In this document: piece after piece, positions 53,110 through 63,057 of the stretch
Layout: each line of letters begins with the position of its first letter
How positions within the stretch are numbered: the stretch's first letter is position 1
Assembly: GCA_963662175.1 (NCBI GenBank)
Contig: OY759222.1
Span: 6,244,713-6,308,712, forward strand
Reading direction: 5' to 3'
Source of the DNA: Aradus depressus
Taxonomy: Eukaryota; Arthropoda; Insecta; Hemiptera; Aradidae
DNA: 64,000 bases
The notes under the pieces: generated by a model
What the model was told of the DNA's origin: nothing
The model's input: only the letters and a program-made list of their open reading frames with translations
The model's database searches: none
Made by a program: the position numbers and the translations under genes

Positions 53110-53760
53110 GCTGGGCTTCCCGCTTATTATATTACCTGTATGTTTATAAACTTTGTAAACCAAGTCCTTCATGAAGTACTCAGTCTCCCAGTTTCCTTAA
53201 TGAACCTGAGAATGCTCCTGTTGTCCAATCTTCTAAAATCCTCCTCTGTGATTACATCTTTACAAAAGTTGTAGAATCTCGTTCGCGCTTATTCCGAGCA
53301 AATCCCCAGGAAGTGTGCCACCGTCTCGTCTTCCCCACATCTATCGCAGGTAGGACTGTCCTTGACTCCCACAGTATGTAGGTGTCTGTTGAACGGACCG
53401 TGTCCTGTGAGAACTGCAATTAGTTACCGAAGCTCGTTCCTTTTCAGGTTCAGGATCCCATCCTTCCACACCTTGGACTCCCCTTCCAGGAACATCTTCG
53501 ACTGTCTGCGTGTGGTCTTTTCTCTCCATGTACGCTCCAAAAGATCCTTAGTCTACTCTTTAATCCGGGTTCGGTATGCCTCAAGAGATATTCCTAGTAC
53601 TGCCAACCTTCCGTTCAACCTATCCAAGCCACCATGGTATCTAAGGTTCCTTGAATAATCTCCTTGTCCAATGGTTCTCTGTAGAGTATGATGGAATGTT
53701 AGACTGACTGTTATTGTGCTATTAAGGATAAGCAAGGAGCGGAGCCAGGACGAGCCTCCC
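53110..53760 (-). pseudogene. LINE with RNase H-type C-terminus (R1/I type)
   Basis: The minus strand reads, with frame changes, GGLDRLNGRLAVLGISLEAY, TRRQSKMFLEGESKVWKDGI, LTGHGPFNRHLHTVGVKD, CDRCGEDETVAHFLGIC (C-x2-C-x7-H-x4-C knuckle) and FCKDVITEEDFRRLDNRSIL. LTGHGPFNxHL and the knuckle are characteristic of LINEs with an RNase H-type C-terminal domain. At least one in-frame stop and frameshifts are present. Confidence 0.85.
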
Positions 53761-54246
53761 GTTCTTCATATATCTGTGATAGACACCTCTCTGTAGTGAG
53801 TAACAGTTAGAATAGCGGTATTTACTTGTCAATACCAGCCTGTCCCAACCAGTCCATCAGCCACTTAGTAATATATCTGTGTCATCAACCTTGGGCCTGT
53901 AATTTCAGCCTATTGGTATTCGTTCCCTCCAAAACATTCCCTGGGATTTGGTTAAACTCCCGCGTTCCCAGTCAATCCGCGAAAAGCCCGCGAAAGCTAA
54001 TTTAAACTGATATAAGATAACGTTCATATTGGAGGAAGAAAGCGTGGAATAACTGTTACATTCGATTTTGCGTTGCACGAGGATATTTCCAGGTAATATT
54101 GTAATTTTTATGTAACTATGTCTCCCAATTTATCGACATTAATCATTTTAGCGATAAACGTTTCGGGAGACATCTCCCATCCTTTATATATATAAAAATT
54201 AGATATAATAATAAAAGTTTTTATAATGAAATAAAATACGTTAGTT
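53761..54246. other. No gene recognised
   Basis: Near 54160, aacgtttcgggagacatctc resembles a Penelope terminal word, with a gggaga / tctccc stem on the minus strand but no CTGANGA box. Confidence 0.35.
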
Positions 54247-54293
54247 TTATTAAAAATAAAATACGTCTTCCCACTGTTCTATTTTTGACCAGA

Positions 54294-54328
54294 ACCGGTT
54301 TTCAACGCAACAGCGTCATCATCATTGG
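54294..54328 (-). ncRNA. Hammerhead-like core (family D)
   Basis: Minus strand: (A)TGATGA, T, stem GACGC / GCGTT with TGTT loop, GAAAA. The first C of CTGATGA is replaced. Confidence 0.4.
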
Positions 54329-54459
54329 TACATCCCACCCATACAGCGTAGCGGTTAAAGGACAACTGGCTTATATATTATAATTTCATTTGTATATTAC
54401 ACAGCGTAGCTGTTAAGGCCAGTTGTCATTTAACCGCTACGCTGTGTGGGTGGGATGTA

Positions 54460-54494
54460 CCATTGATGATGACGCTGTTGCTTTGAAAACCGGT
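54460..54494 (+). ncRNA. Hammerhead-like core (family D), decayed
   Basis: attgatgatgacgctgttgc then tttgaaaaccgg: stem weakened by GCGT to GCTT, and CTG replaced by TTG. Confidence 0.35.
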
Positions 54495-54540
54495 TCTGGT
54501 AAAAAATAAAACAGTGGGAAGACAACGTCTTTTATTTCTA

Positions 54541-55179
54541 TGAGAAATCTCGTCCCATCAAATCTTACTGTCACATATGAATAGTTATTGTTTAAAGGGA
54601 TCATCCCTATACAATTGAGTCTGTGACCATTATATTTACAATATTAACATTAACATTTTCAAAAATAGAGATTGATCAGCTGAACAATAATGACATATAT
54701 AAAGGAACCTTTGCACAACACTATAAGAATAATAAAATAAAATATACATTAATTTTGGTAAATCGGTACAAAGCTATAAATGATAATAAACTCCAAAATA
54801 TATAAATGAAAATAATATGAATTTAATAGGGAAATAAATGAAAGTAATAATATTGATTAAGAGAGAAGAAAAAATTAAAATAAGGTTACAGAAAAAAATA
54901 AATAAAATAAAATGTATAAATAAAATTTGTAAATACAAATAAATAATAATAATGTAACAGACAGTAAATATGGAGTGGGGATGTAGATATTGAATATCAA
55001 TATAATATGTAAGTTGAAATACATTATTCATTAACAATGAATAATCTAAGTTTCAGAGCGCTGATAAATAATAGAAAATATTGGAGATCTCATTCTTATT
55101 ATGGGCCAGGAGTAATGTATGAAAGTTGGATCGGTCTATACTGACACTCTGAGGTAGGAAGTGGCTTCTAATGGGGGAG
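54541..55179. other. AT-rich stretch, nothing recognised
   Basis: The frame at 54623-54805 contains GTFAQHYKNNK, faintly like the Penelope nuclease word STFAQHINQHK. This is too weak to annotate. Confidence 0.3.
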
Positions 55180-55292
55180 TAGATAGGGCAGGATATAAAA
55201 CGCAAAATGTATCCACTAGAACGTCGAAAGAGCGCTCTGGTAGTAGGCGTTAGGACCAAGTGATTAAAACCCGAACATGAATCACAAAAACA
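55180..55292 (+). mobile_element. SINE-A 3' fragment, strongly diverged
   Basis: atccactagaacgtcgaaag, agcgctctggtagtaggcg, gattaaaacccgaacatgaa and tcac. Confidence 0.65.
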
Positions 55293-55535
55293 AGAAAAAC
55301 TTATCAAAAGTTGTCTGTGGAATCATATTTCTGTAGAAATCGGGGCATCAATGAGACACAATCTCTTCAGTTTCTCTGAAAACACAATTCTAGTTACGCT
55401 TAAACTCTAAATACGATCTCTCTGCATTCGTGAACTATCAGGGTTCTGGGGAGAGATTTACGTCTGAAATTTGTGGAGGTATGGCAAAATTGCAGGCTTT
55501 CTCAGAGTAATTCCTTATTTATTATTTTTTTTCAG
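55293..55535. other. No gene recognised
   Basis: Ends with a good polypyrimidine acceptor, ttatttattattttttttcag. Confidence 0.35.
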
Positions 55536-55712
55536 TAAACCAGTATTTTAATATAAGGAACTTCTCGAGAGCGGCCACAGGAATTTCTCTTAATTTTTAT
55601 CAGTACGAAAGGTCAGTTGGTTTGACCCATATTCAAAAGGCTGAGCTATCACTTTCCAATCAACAATTTCAGGTCAACATCGGCTTTAATAATTTTTTTT
55701 ATTTTTGGGAAG
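55536..55712 (+). CDS. Possible downstream exon of the 52451 gene
   Basis: It lies between a strong acceptor (ttttttcag) and a strong donor (gggaag|gtgagagg). The phase continuing from 52759 keeps 59 codons open: LNQYFNIRNFSRAATGISLN, HIQKAELSLSNQQFQVNIGF, NNFFYFWEG. The pattern (alternating beta-strand-like residues, AELSLS...QVNIGFNN) faintly recalls the farnesoic-acid O-methyltransferase-like extracellular domain of arthropods. That comparison is from memory and weak. The intron would be 2.8 kb and contain LINE and Penelope insertions. No third exon in phase was found; the frame to 55923 (LSNWTSVSLAWKVP) might belong. Confidence 0.3.
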
Positions 55713-56047
55713 GTGAGAGGTCGAAGGTTTGACCCAAATTTTGCTATCTATCTGCCTTCTTACCTATTTACGTTCAAATGGGTTTGTCCTTTCGAAAAAC
55801 GATCTACGTATTGAATATGTCTCTATTGAGCTGTCGAATTGGACCAGTGTCAGTTTAGCATGGAAAGTACCTGTTCACTTTGTGCTAGTCCAATGTGAAG
55901 GACGGGATATTACGGGCCGTTAAACCGAAATATTGCAGGAAATGCATTCTCATCGTGGGGGTACAGTCACTGTTACATAGTGCACTTGTATAATGTCGTC
56001 TTGGGGACACAAAGCAAATAAACACCGGTGAACCTTCATCACTGGTT
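55713..56047. other. Unassigned; partial open frame
   Basis: 55774-55923 is open (NDLRIEYVSIELSNWTSVSL, AWKVPVHFVLVQCEGRDITG) but has no acceptor in the phase of the preceding exon. No repeat recognised. Confidence 0.3.
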
Positions 56048-56050
56048 ACC

Positions 56051-56397
56051 TTCCCGAAGTTAGTTAGTTATGACTCATGCCTAGGCTTTAACTACAAGGT
56101 CATATCGCCTACTACCAAAGCGCTCTTTCGTCACTCTGGTGGATATGAGCCCGACTCTACTGTGGGAGTCCTAAATTTTTATTCACCTAGGGCAGGAGTC
56201 TTTAACGAGTACCTGACATCGTACACGCTCGGGACCATCGCTTAACGACTCATCCGAAGGACGGCATCCTTAAGTTTATTTTACCTCCGAGATAAAAATA
56301 AACTAAGGGCCTCGGCCGTGTTTCGAACCCACGATCTTGAGCTCAGTAAACAAGCACGCATACCACTGAGCTACCGGCTCTCTCACTTTCCCGAAGT
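56051..56397 (-). mobile_element. SINE-A, full-length with 10-bp TSD
   Basis: Identical ttcccgaagt at 56051-56060 and 56388-56397. CTAA-type tail (tagttagttatgactcatgc as seen on the plus strand). The head ends gctaccggctctctcac. Confidence 0.92.
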
Positions 56398-56719
56398 ACC
56401 AGTCGTTCGAATTAGGTAAGTCTTCGAAATCAACCTCATTTTTTCGAATAAGTGATTTTTCAATCTACGCTTACCTTGCAATGTAAGACTCATAGGTAAA
56501 ATGTAAAAATTGGTGCGTTGGTGAATTTAATTGTGCGGGAACTGGACAAGTATAAATAGACATTATATTTTTTTTCATTATTATTTTTGTTCCATTGTTA
56601 TGAGCCTGGACTGTTTATTTAGTTATTTATTGTATATAATTAATTATAGTTTTCCTAGCAGTAAGCATTTTATTTTTGTTTTCACTTTTCACAGTTTGGA
56701 TTGTAACCTGGTTGAACTT
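56398..56719. other. AT-rich stretch, nothing recognised
   Basis: No feature. Confidence 0.4.
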
Positions 56720-56880
56720 CCATTTAGTATTTGTTAAGTCGTGGCTGAAGATGGTAGCAATACCGAAAGTACTCCCATATATTTTATATAGTTCGTGAAA
56801 TAAACAATATTTTTGAAATAACATACGTTTTTGTTATATTTTTTATTAAATGTTTCACAATATCTCTGCAAAAATGTTAT
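56720..56880 (+). mobile_element. Penelope-like terminal unit (family B), single arm
   Basis: tagtatttgttaagtcgtgg, ctgaagatggtagcaatacc, gaaagtactcccatatattt then tgaaataacatacg and tttcacaatatctctgcaaa; the last part also follows the unit at 51560-51735. Confidence 0.6.
56745..56776 (+). ncRNA. Hammerhead-like core (family B)
   Basis: CTGAAGA, T, GGTA-GCAA-TACC hairpin, GAAAG. Intact core. Confidence 0.5.
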
Positions 56881-56904
56881 GTATCAGAAAGCGTAATTGA
56901 TTAG

Positions 56905-56960
56905 ATCATACTGGGGAAGTACATTACATTGCCGGTGATTCATCGATAATTTTTTTATTT
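56905..56960 (+). repeat. ACTTCCCC-repeat terminal motif
   Basis: actggggaagtacattacat, tgccggtgattcatcgataa. Confidence 0.6.
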
Positions 56961-57449
56961 ACAATTATTCACTTATATTCACTTTTTATTAATCGAAATT
57001 GATTAAAGGTTTTCTTTTTTATGGTTTATCAATTTAACTAGTTGAGTGTCGAGCTACTAATCATTAATATAAAATTTTATTTTGACTTTGAGAAATCCTG
57101 TACAGGTATAGTGGCTTTATGGCAACGTAGAATCAATACATGATACCATACTGGAGAAGTCACCCAAGAGTGACACTTTCTCTATTGTTCTGTATTAAGG
57201 CACTGCCTCTTAAAGCTCATCCTTCGTGATGGTCAACTAAGTGAAAGTAAGAGAAAGGACAGACCACAAATTGAGTATTCATTATATGAGTTGCATATTT
57301 CTGTATTAAGTTTCATATTTAGAGAGTTTTGACCATTTTGTCATTCAGGTTAGCAAATTACATCAAATGTTATGTTCTTTTCCAAATTTTTATTCTCGAA
57401 ATGGGTGTGTAAAAGGAGGTGGAAGAAGTACATTGATTGATTGATGCAA
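56961..57449. other. No gene recognised
   Basis: Nothing identified. gtcacccaagagtgacact (57159-57177) is a short inverted repeat like LINE (BS-like) 3' UTR text. Confidence 0.35.
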
Positions 57450-57795
57450 GGGGTGGGTTTTGTATCCAAGTTACGCAGCCCATATAACAGCCACTCGCTA
57501 GTACTTAACTACCTATTCTCCTAGAAGCACAGGATCCTCATTGAAGACACTCTATCAGAACTGTGACCAACCTTGACATTCGCTCAGGATGTGTAGCTCC
57601 ATCACTTCACTTCTGCATAAAGGATCCTGAACAAGACTCATTATAAAGAAATGTTTTCTTATCGAGTAGTGTCCTGTTAGATACCTGATCACTTTTCTCA
57701 ATATCCTTCGAGGTTGTTCTTTTGTTGTCCGGTCCTCTAATCATCTCTTTTGACGGTCGACAACCTGATTTTCCTTCCGCAATGCCCATTCCTCC
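57450..57795 (-). pseudogene. LINE C-terminal fragment (RNase H-type)
   Basis: The minus strand reads LRKVIRYLTGHYSIRKHFFI, MSLVQDPLCRSEVMELHILS and ECQGWSQ. LTGHY...HL..M.....CR.C..E...HIL.EC is the tail of I/R1-type LINEs; here the second knuckle Cys is replaced by Glu. Decayed. Confidence 0.75.
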
Positions 57796-58084
57796 AGAGC
57801 TAAGACCAAATACAATAATTTATCGCGGATTAGATAAATATCCTAGCTGTAGTTTCTAAGATAGATTTCGGAAAATTATGATGTTTTGCTTCGAGTTCAC
57901 GCCTCGTAGAGATATATTAAAGACAACTTCAAAAATGGCTAAAACAAAAGAAATCTTTCTTATTTTATTTATTTCATATAAATGTATACTATATACAATT
58001 CATGATAACTATCATAATCGATTATTTATTAATTTCACTGGCATAATATAATGGATTTATGGAGTTTATATTTTCATTCCAATA
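57796..58084. other. No gene recognised
   Basis: Unassigned AT-rich spacer. Confidence 0.4.
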
Positions 58085-58086
58085 AC

Positions 58087-58432
58087 GGGGCGCCGGTAGC
58101 TCAGTGGATTGCGTGCTTGCCTTCTGAGCTCAAGGTCGTGGGTTCGAAACCCCGCCGAGGAAGGCCCTTAGTTTATTTTATCTGAGAGGTAAAATAAATT
58201 TAAGCACGCCGTCCTTCGAATGGGACGTTAAGCGTTGGTCCCGAGCCTGTACGATGTCAGGTACTCGTTAAAGACGCCTGCCCTAGGTGAATTATCATTT
58301 AGGGTAGGCAAAATTTAGGATTCTCACAGTAGAGTCGGCCGGACATGAACCAGAGTGACGAAAGAGCGCTCTGGCAGTAGGCGATATGACCTTGTTGTTA
58401 AAGCCCGGGCATGAGTCATAATAAATGACTCT
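58087..58432 (+). mobile_element. SINE-A, full-length
   Basis: gcgccggtagctcagtgg, ggttcgaaacccc, and a small duplication gccgaggaaggccctt. The body is complete to gcccgggcatgagtcataat. No clear target duplication, so it may be older or lie within rearranged DNA. Confidence 0.92.
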
Positions 58433-58690
58433 TTCAAATAAACTATTGTGGTCGTTTTGTGTTTAAAAATGTTTTCTTTATGTTTATAAGATATTTTATT
58501 GTTGTTATTCGTCGTGAAATTTTTTTTTTTATATCTTACAATTAGCTTTCTAAATGTTTTCTTTCGGTACTGGCCGGGTCATTGAGCGTGCTCAATTGGA
58601 AAATAGTGGATAAAGAGTTACTGACCGAAGTAAGGATCATTCACAACTAAACTCAGAAGCTGGAAGTCTGTCACAATATATTTGAATAAT
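58433..58690. other. No gene recognised
   Basis: Unassigned. Confidence 0.4.
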
Positions 58691-59218
58691 GTAAAATTCA
58701 ATCTGCAGTCTGGGGATCATAGAACCACATACGCGCCTTCATAGCCACATAAACAAGTTAAGAGTGCTTGTCCAGCTTCGGTTAGAAGGGAAAAAGAAAA
58801 TGAGATTAGTTGTGGGTTTTGTTCTCTGAGGGAGAGGGATGACCTGGCCCATTTTCTGGTAGACTACCCCATCTATGCTATGATTAGAGACAAATACCTG
58901 GCTAGCTATTTGGGAGATGTTCCGGTAGATGTCTCTCAGCAACAGACACATCTCCACAACTTACTATTAGTTTCAGAAGAACAGAAGCTTCATCATATTT
59001 ATTTGTTTGTCCTAACAAGCTTCAAGTTAAGAAAAACTCTAAAAGACTAATAATGTTACCTATGGCTGTTTTATTTAATTTTACCTTTTTATTAATATAA
59101 GTATTGCGTTCTTTTTGTTATTAGTTATTGTATCTGTGTATTTATAATACTGTATCGAACTCCTTGCTGTAAGTATTACTTACAAAGAATTATAAAGTTA
59201 TTCATTCATACATTCATT
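58691..59218 (+). pseudogene. LINE C-terminus with Cys/His knuckle and 3' UTR
   Basis: From about 58763 the frame is SACPASVRREKENEISCGFC, SLRERDDLAHFLVDYPIYAM, IRDKYLASYLGDVPVDVSQQ, HLHNLLLVSEEQKLHHIYLF, stop at 59048. CxxC...DD.AHFL..YP is the LINE knuckle with Tyr in place of the last Cys. The 3' UTR ends attcattcatacattcatta, a microsatellite-like tail used by some Jockey and R1 relatives instead of poly(A). Confidence 0.75.
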
Positions 59219-59369
59219 AATCTAGTATTGTATTTTAAATATCAGTATTGTTTTTTTTTTTGTGTATGTTTGTTGTCATTCATTCATAATGTAAAATAAG
59301 TTTTGGTTCATTTATCTGTGCGTGCCTATATATCATTGGATTTTTTTTTAAATTCTACTTTTGGCATTT
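59219..59369. other. AT-rich spacer
   Basis: No feature; T run near 59250. Confidence 0.4.
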
Positions 59370-59545
59370 CAGCGATGCGATGTCTTGCAGCCCTATACAA
59401 TAACGCCTTATATTTATCGCAGGACTTGTTACCCCAGTCTTGGGTAACATCAACCAGCGCAAAGCTGGAAGATGGTCCTCTGTCATATCCCCATCGTTGC
59501 ATATCGGGAAGTCGGCCACTCCCATTTATCATTGGATGGCTTACT
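59370..59545 (-). pseudogene. LINE C-terminal fragment, decayed
   Basis: One minus frame reads DFPICNDGDMTEDHLPAL, comparable with the CPxC...MTxxHLL.C end of Jockey-group LINEs with two Cys lost. A second frame is open (59326-59583) but shows no motif. Confidence 0.45.
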
Positions 59546-59555
59546 TCTAAGTACT

Positions 59556-59830
59556 TAGAGCGCCAGTAGGTCAGAGATAGCATGCTTGCCTTCTGAACTC
59601 AAGATCGCTTATTTAAAACCCAGCCGAAGACCTTAGGTTTGTTATCAGGAAGTTGAGCATGCAGTCCTTCGGATCGGATGATGGTCCCCAGCCCTATCCT
59701 AGGTGAAGAAACCAGTATATGCAAAATTTAGGACTCCAGACTGTCCACCAGAGCGACGAAACAGCTCTATGATAGTAGGCGATATGACCTCGTAGTTATA
59801 TCCTGGGCGTGAGTCATAACAACTAACAAT
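59556..59830 (+). mobile_element. SINE-A, old full-length copy
   Basis: gcgccagtaggtcagagata, gcatgcttgccttctgaac, ccttcggatcggatg, ccaccagagcgacgaaac, gtaggcgatatgacctcgta and gggcgtgagtcataacaact; the B box is lost. Confidence 0.85.
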
Positions 59831-60360
59831 ATTTACAAAAGATAAATTAAATTCCTATTGAATTTTGTAATAAAAAAATATTGTTTAAAAAATGCACTTT
59901 TTTATTATTTTTTCGAACTTTGTATCGCACTGTAAAGGTCATATTATTATATTTATTATTATTTTTTTAAGTTCTGAAGAGTGTGACACTTTCTGACAGG
60001 AGAGAGGGGCCATAAATTGCGTTAGGTACGTAATTTATGGATGGTACAAGCTCAGAGACTATCAGTAGCAAAAAGAACGATGGACAGTGTTCTGACACTA
60101 TCGATAGTGTTCCGAAGTGAGTACTTTCGCCGAAAACTCACTGAATTGAGGCTAAAAGCCTATTTGACTGGAGCTATTGTGTTTTAGCTTCGTGTCTGAT
60201 AAAGCTAAGATGGAGGTGAAAGTTAACCTGGATTCCAAAGGATTCACTCAAGTTCGTCATCCCCCTCAAGGGCGTAGCCAGATGTTTTCGGCAGCTTCAA
60301 CCCCCAATTTTATTTTAAATTTGGGGCCTACAGTTATTGCAATTCGGACAAATGAATTGA
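59831..60360. other. No gene recognised
   Basis: tctggccataaat-type word repeats at 60008-60040 and the frame at 60177-60365 have no clear identity. Confidence 0.35.
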
Positions 60361-60725
60361 AATGAAAATGAAAAGAAATTTTATTATTCTGGGACCGAGT
60401 TCCCCTAAGAATAAATACATACAGAGTATAGTGAAGGAACAATGAGAAATAGTATCAGTATTTCGTAAAATGAAATAAATAAAATAGTGCTACATTGGAG
60501 AAAACTAGAAATTAATAATATATAGATATACAATAGAATAACAAGAAAAAACAAGAAATTGTCAGCTTAATTATGAAGAAAAAAAATAAATAAAAGTATC
60601 TACTATATGAATAAAAGAGAATATGTAAAAAAAAAAATACAAAAACAGTAAATAGATAAGAAAAAAATACATAGATTAATAAAAACGACAGAGCATAATA
60701 CTGTGATGGTTGATTATGAAAGAGA
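60361..60725 (-). mobile_element. LINE 3' end (tcattttca-ending family)
   Basis: Complement of the 51974-52239 sequence: aatgaaaatgaaaagaaatt, ttattattctgggaccgagt, tcccctaagaataaata, gtgctacattggagaaaac, cataatactgtgatggttga. Longer than the other copies (about 365 bp). Confidence 0.6.
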
Positions 60726-60859
60726 GGACAAAAGACAGAGGTATCAGTTCAACAATTTTATTTATTCTACAACTAGTTTTGACAATTTGTCTCAAGTGGT
60801 GAATCTTTATGTCTGGAAGGGATTGAAGAAATAGACACATATCAGTGTCCAGCTGGATG

Positions 60860-61425
60860 TTGATTGCTTGGGCTAAAACTCAATATTTGACCTACATAGT
60901 GGCTTCTGAATTCTCAAACTAAATTTTGTATCCATAGATTCATTAGATTGTCAGGGTACTTTTAGTCAATTCCTCCCTTTATTTCTACTGATTTCGTGGA
61001 AAATTATTAGGTGCCATCCTTATGGGGTTTTGATTTTAAATATAAAATTTCATGTCTATACGTTCATTTCATCAGGAGATTTTTGAGTTCAGCCTCCTGT
61101 GATCTCCCCTTTCTTTCGGCTGATTCTACTGAAAATTAATAGTCCATATAGGACTTTGAGTTTACGTATGCAAATTCGTGTCAATCAATACATTCATTAC
61201 AAAGGCAGTTATTAGTCTTTGTGTTATGTTTTGGTCGATTTGTCTGAGAATCAATATGTGTCATCCTTAAAGGGTTCTGGACACATATATAAACTTTTGT
61301 GTCGATATATTCATTCTATCGGGAGTTATCGCGTTCACAATCCTACACATGAAATTCCAACGAATCTCCCCGTCAAATTTCTGACTGATTACATAACTTC
61401 CCCTATACCTCGCGAAGCTGGAGAA
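60860..61425 (-). repeat. ACTTCCCC dispersed repeat, long interior copy
   Basis: actcaatatttgacctacat, aactaaattttgtatcc, ggtgccatccttatgggg, tataaaatttcatgtctata (twice in variants), cattctatcgggagttatcg, ccgtcaaatttctgactga and ttacataacttcccctatac. The interior module (description of cgatacattcat...gtcctta) appears three times, so the copy is internally iterated. Confidence 0.65.
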
Positions 61426-61920
61426 GTAAAACAACAAATTAAAACAAACTAAACAAATGGTGGTCATCATACTTACCAACTGTATTTGCATTTCTTCTTT
61501 TTACCTCATATCATTATTTCTGTACTCCATATATGTTCACAGTTAGATTTTACCGTTAGGGCAGTAAGAATTCCCTTCTCTCTGGGATTTCCCTTTCGGT
61601 TGAGGTGTGTCACAGCCTCAGGTAATCTCAGGATTGTATAAAAGTGCCAACCAATCATACCTAAAAGTTATTTTTGCACTTTGTCCTTTTAATGCCCTAA
61701 GTCGAAATTGGTACACTATGTGTATACATATTTTTTTGCAATTAGACAATATAAATGTTTTTATTTTTACAGTTCTCATGAACCTTCATTGGGCACATTC
61801 GTTTTGTTATAACAGGTGGTTGGTTAATAAAATAATTAGTTCCGCCTAACAGACGATTCGGGGTTGAGCTTCCTCGGGTTCGCAGCCAATTACCTTAATC
61901 ACCAAATTAGATTCTCTAGA
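61426..61920. other. No gene recognised
   Basis: No repeat or exon recognised. Confidence 0.4.
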
Positions 61921-62370
61921 TACGCATTTTTTACTTCCCCAGTTATACAAAGTATAGGGGAAATTATGTATTCGATGTCGAGGTTTCAACGGAATTTCAT
62001 ATTTCCTACCTATAGATTTCAAATATGAAAAAAAAAATGCTGTCTATGTGTCTGTGAACACGATAAATCCCGATAGAATGAATGTATCGACACGAAACTT
62101 TATATGTATGACCAAAATTCTATAAGGACAACACCTATCGATTTTCAGCGATATTGGCTAGGAAGGGAAACGGGGGTTCAGGAGAGGGGGCGCAATTCAA
62201 AAAACCTAATAACAGCCGATATAATGAATTATCTACAAAAAATTTAGGGATGAGGATTTAGGAGCCCTTATGGAAGGCAATTATTGAATATTAGCGCAAA
62301 CGGATTTTGGAGGGGGAGCGAAAAGTTAATTGATTAATTCTGCGGCGACTTTTTTTTTGTTAATCTTACT
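61921..62370 (+). repeat. ACTTCCCC dispersed repeat, long copy
   Basis: Starts ttttttacttccccagttat, acaaagtataggggaaatta, then tttcaacggaatttcat, gtgtctgtgaacacgataaa, tagaatgaatgtatcgacac, ggacaacacctatcgatttt, tgaggatttaggagccctta and ggagggggagcgaaaagtta. The ggggaagtaca end is missing. Confidence 0.7.
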
Positions 62371-62429
62371 TCCGTTTGTGCTTTTAAAAGCGTTGACTAT
62401 ATCACAGCGAGCTGAGTTCGATACTGATT

Positions 62430-62615
62430 TTGCGCCCCCGGTTATACGAAGAGCAGGGGAAGTTATGTAATCGTCCAAAAATTCGATACAGAGTTTTCAA
62501 CAGAATTTCATAATTTTCGACCCCTGATTCAAAAATTTCTGATAGAATGAATGTATCGACGCAAAATTTAGTATGAGGATTCAGATGTCCCTGCGTGAGT
62601 CAAATATGTAACCCA
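62430..62615 (+). repeat. ACTTCCCC dispersed repeat, partial copy
   Basis: ccggttatacgaagagcagg, ggaagttatgtaatcgtcca, gagttttcaacagaatttca and gatagaatgaatgtatcgac, aaaatttagtatgaggattc. Confidence 0.65.
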
Positions 62616-63057
62616 AACGGTTGGTTGGTGACTTTTATTCGTTGTCTGGGTATCGCATGTAATCAACTTCGAGATCTCTGTGTATCCTTTATAGTTTTGG
62701 GACGTGGTGTATATTTTTTGCCACTTATGACAGTTTGACTGAGACATGGGTCTACCGGGAAAGTGGTCTGTCTTGGTGTCCCGGATGTGTAGCCTCAGTG
62801 GATATGTGTTCCTTTGAAGACCTCTCTCAGTCTGTGTGTCTACAATCATCGTAAGGCGGGAGGGGGCCACCTTCCGCAACCTTATTATACCATTCAGCTT
62901 TACTGTTAACGTTCAGACATTTAACTATAGGGCTTCTACGTTGTTATCAACTATAGAATTCATTATAGTTTGTTGTGTCTGTGCCAGTCTAAAGCCGGTC
63001 ACCAAAGTCACTCGACTAAAACGTAAAGGGTGATGTGTTTTCGTCAATGATATAAAG
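62616..63057 (-). other. Unrecognised open stretch on the minus strand
   Basis: From about 62942 to 62568 the minus strand is open for some 125 codons (SPIVKCLNVNSKAEWYNK, VAPSRLTMIVDTQTERGLQR, NTYPLRLHIRDTKTDHFPGR). Composition is balanced, unlike the AT-rich background. The end runs into the ACTTCCCC copy at 62430-62615, so the last codons are not native. I recognise no family; it may be an unclassified retroelement piece or an exon. Confidence 0.25.

Larger units (their letters stand above)
54247..54540. mobile_element. Palindromic Penelope-like unit (family D)
   Basis: acgtcttcccactgttctat, gaccagaaccggttttcaac, gtacatcccacccatacagc and gtagcggttaaaggacaact on the left are repeated as complement on the right up to agtgggaagacaacgtc, around a 35-bp AT-rich centre. 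The arms are about 125 bp with few mismatches. Each arm has a hammerhead-like core. Confidence 0.7.

Noticed and set aside
54140..54190. Fifth hammerhead family (gggaga / tctccc stem with GAAACG)
   Set aside because: The stem and GAAAC are present on the minus strand but no CTGANGA box precedes them, so the core is incomplete.
54623..54805. Second Penelope nuclease fragment
   Set aside because: Only GTFAQHYKNNK resembles the nuclease C-terminal word; no GIY or YIG motif nearby and the tract is nearly pure A/T.
8629..58160. tRNA genes at the A/B-box heads
   Set aside because: All cloverleaf-like heads continue into the SINE bodies and lack a closing acceptor stem, so they are SINE promoters, not tRNA genes.
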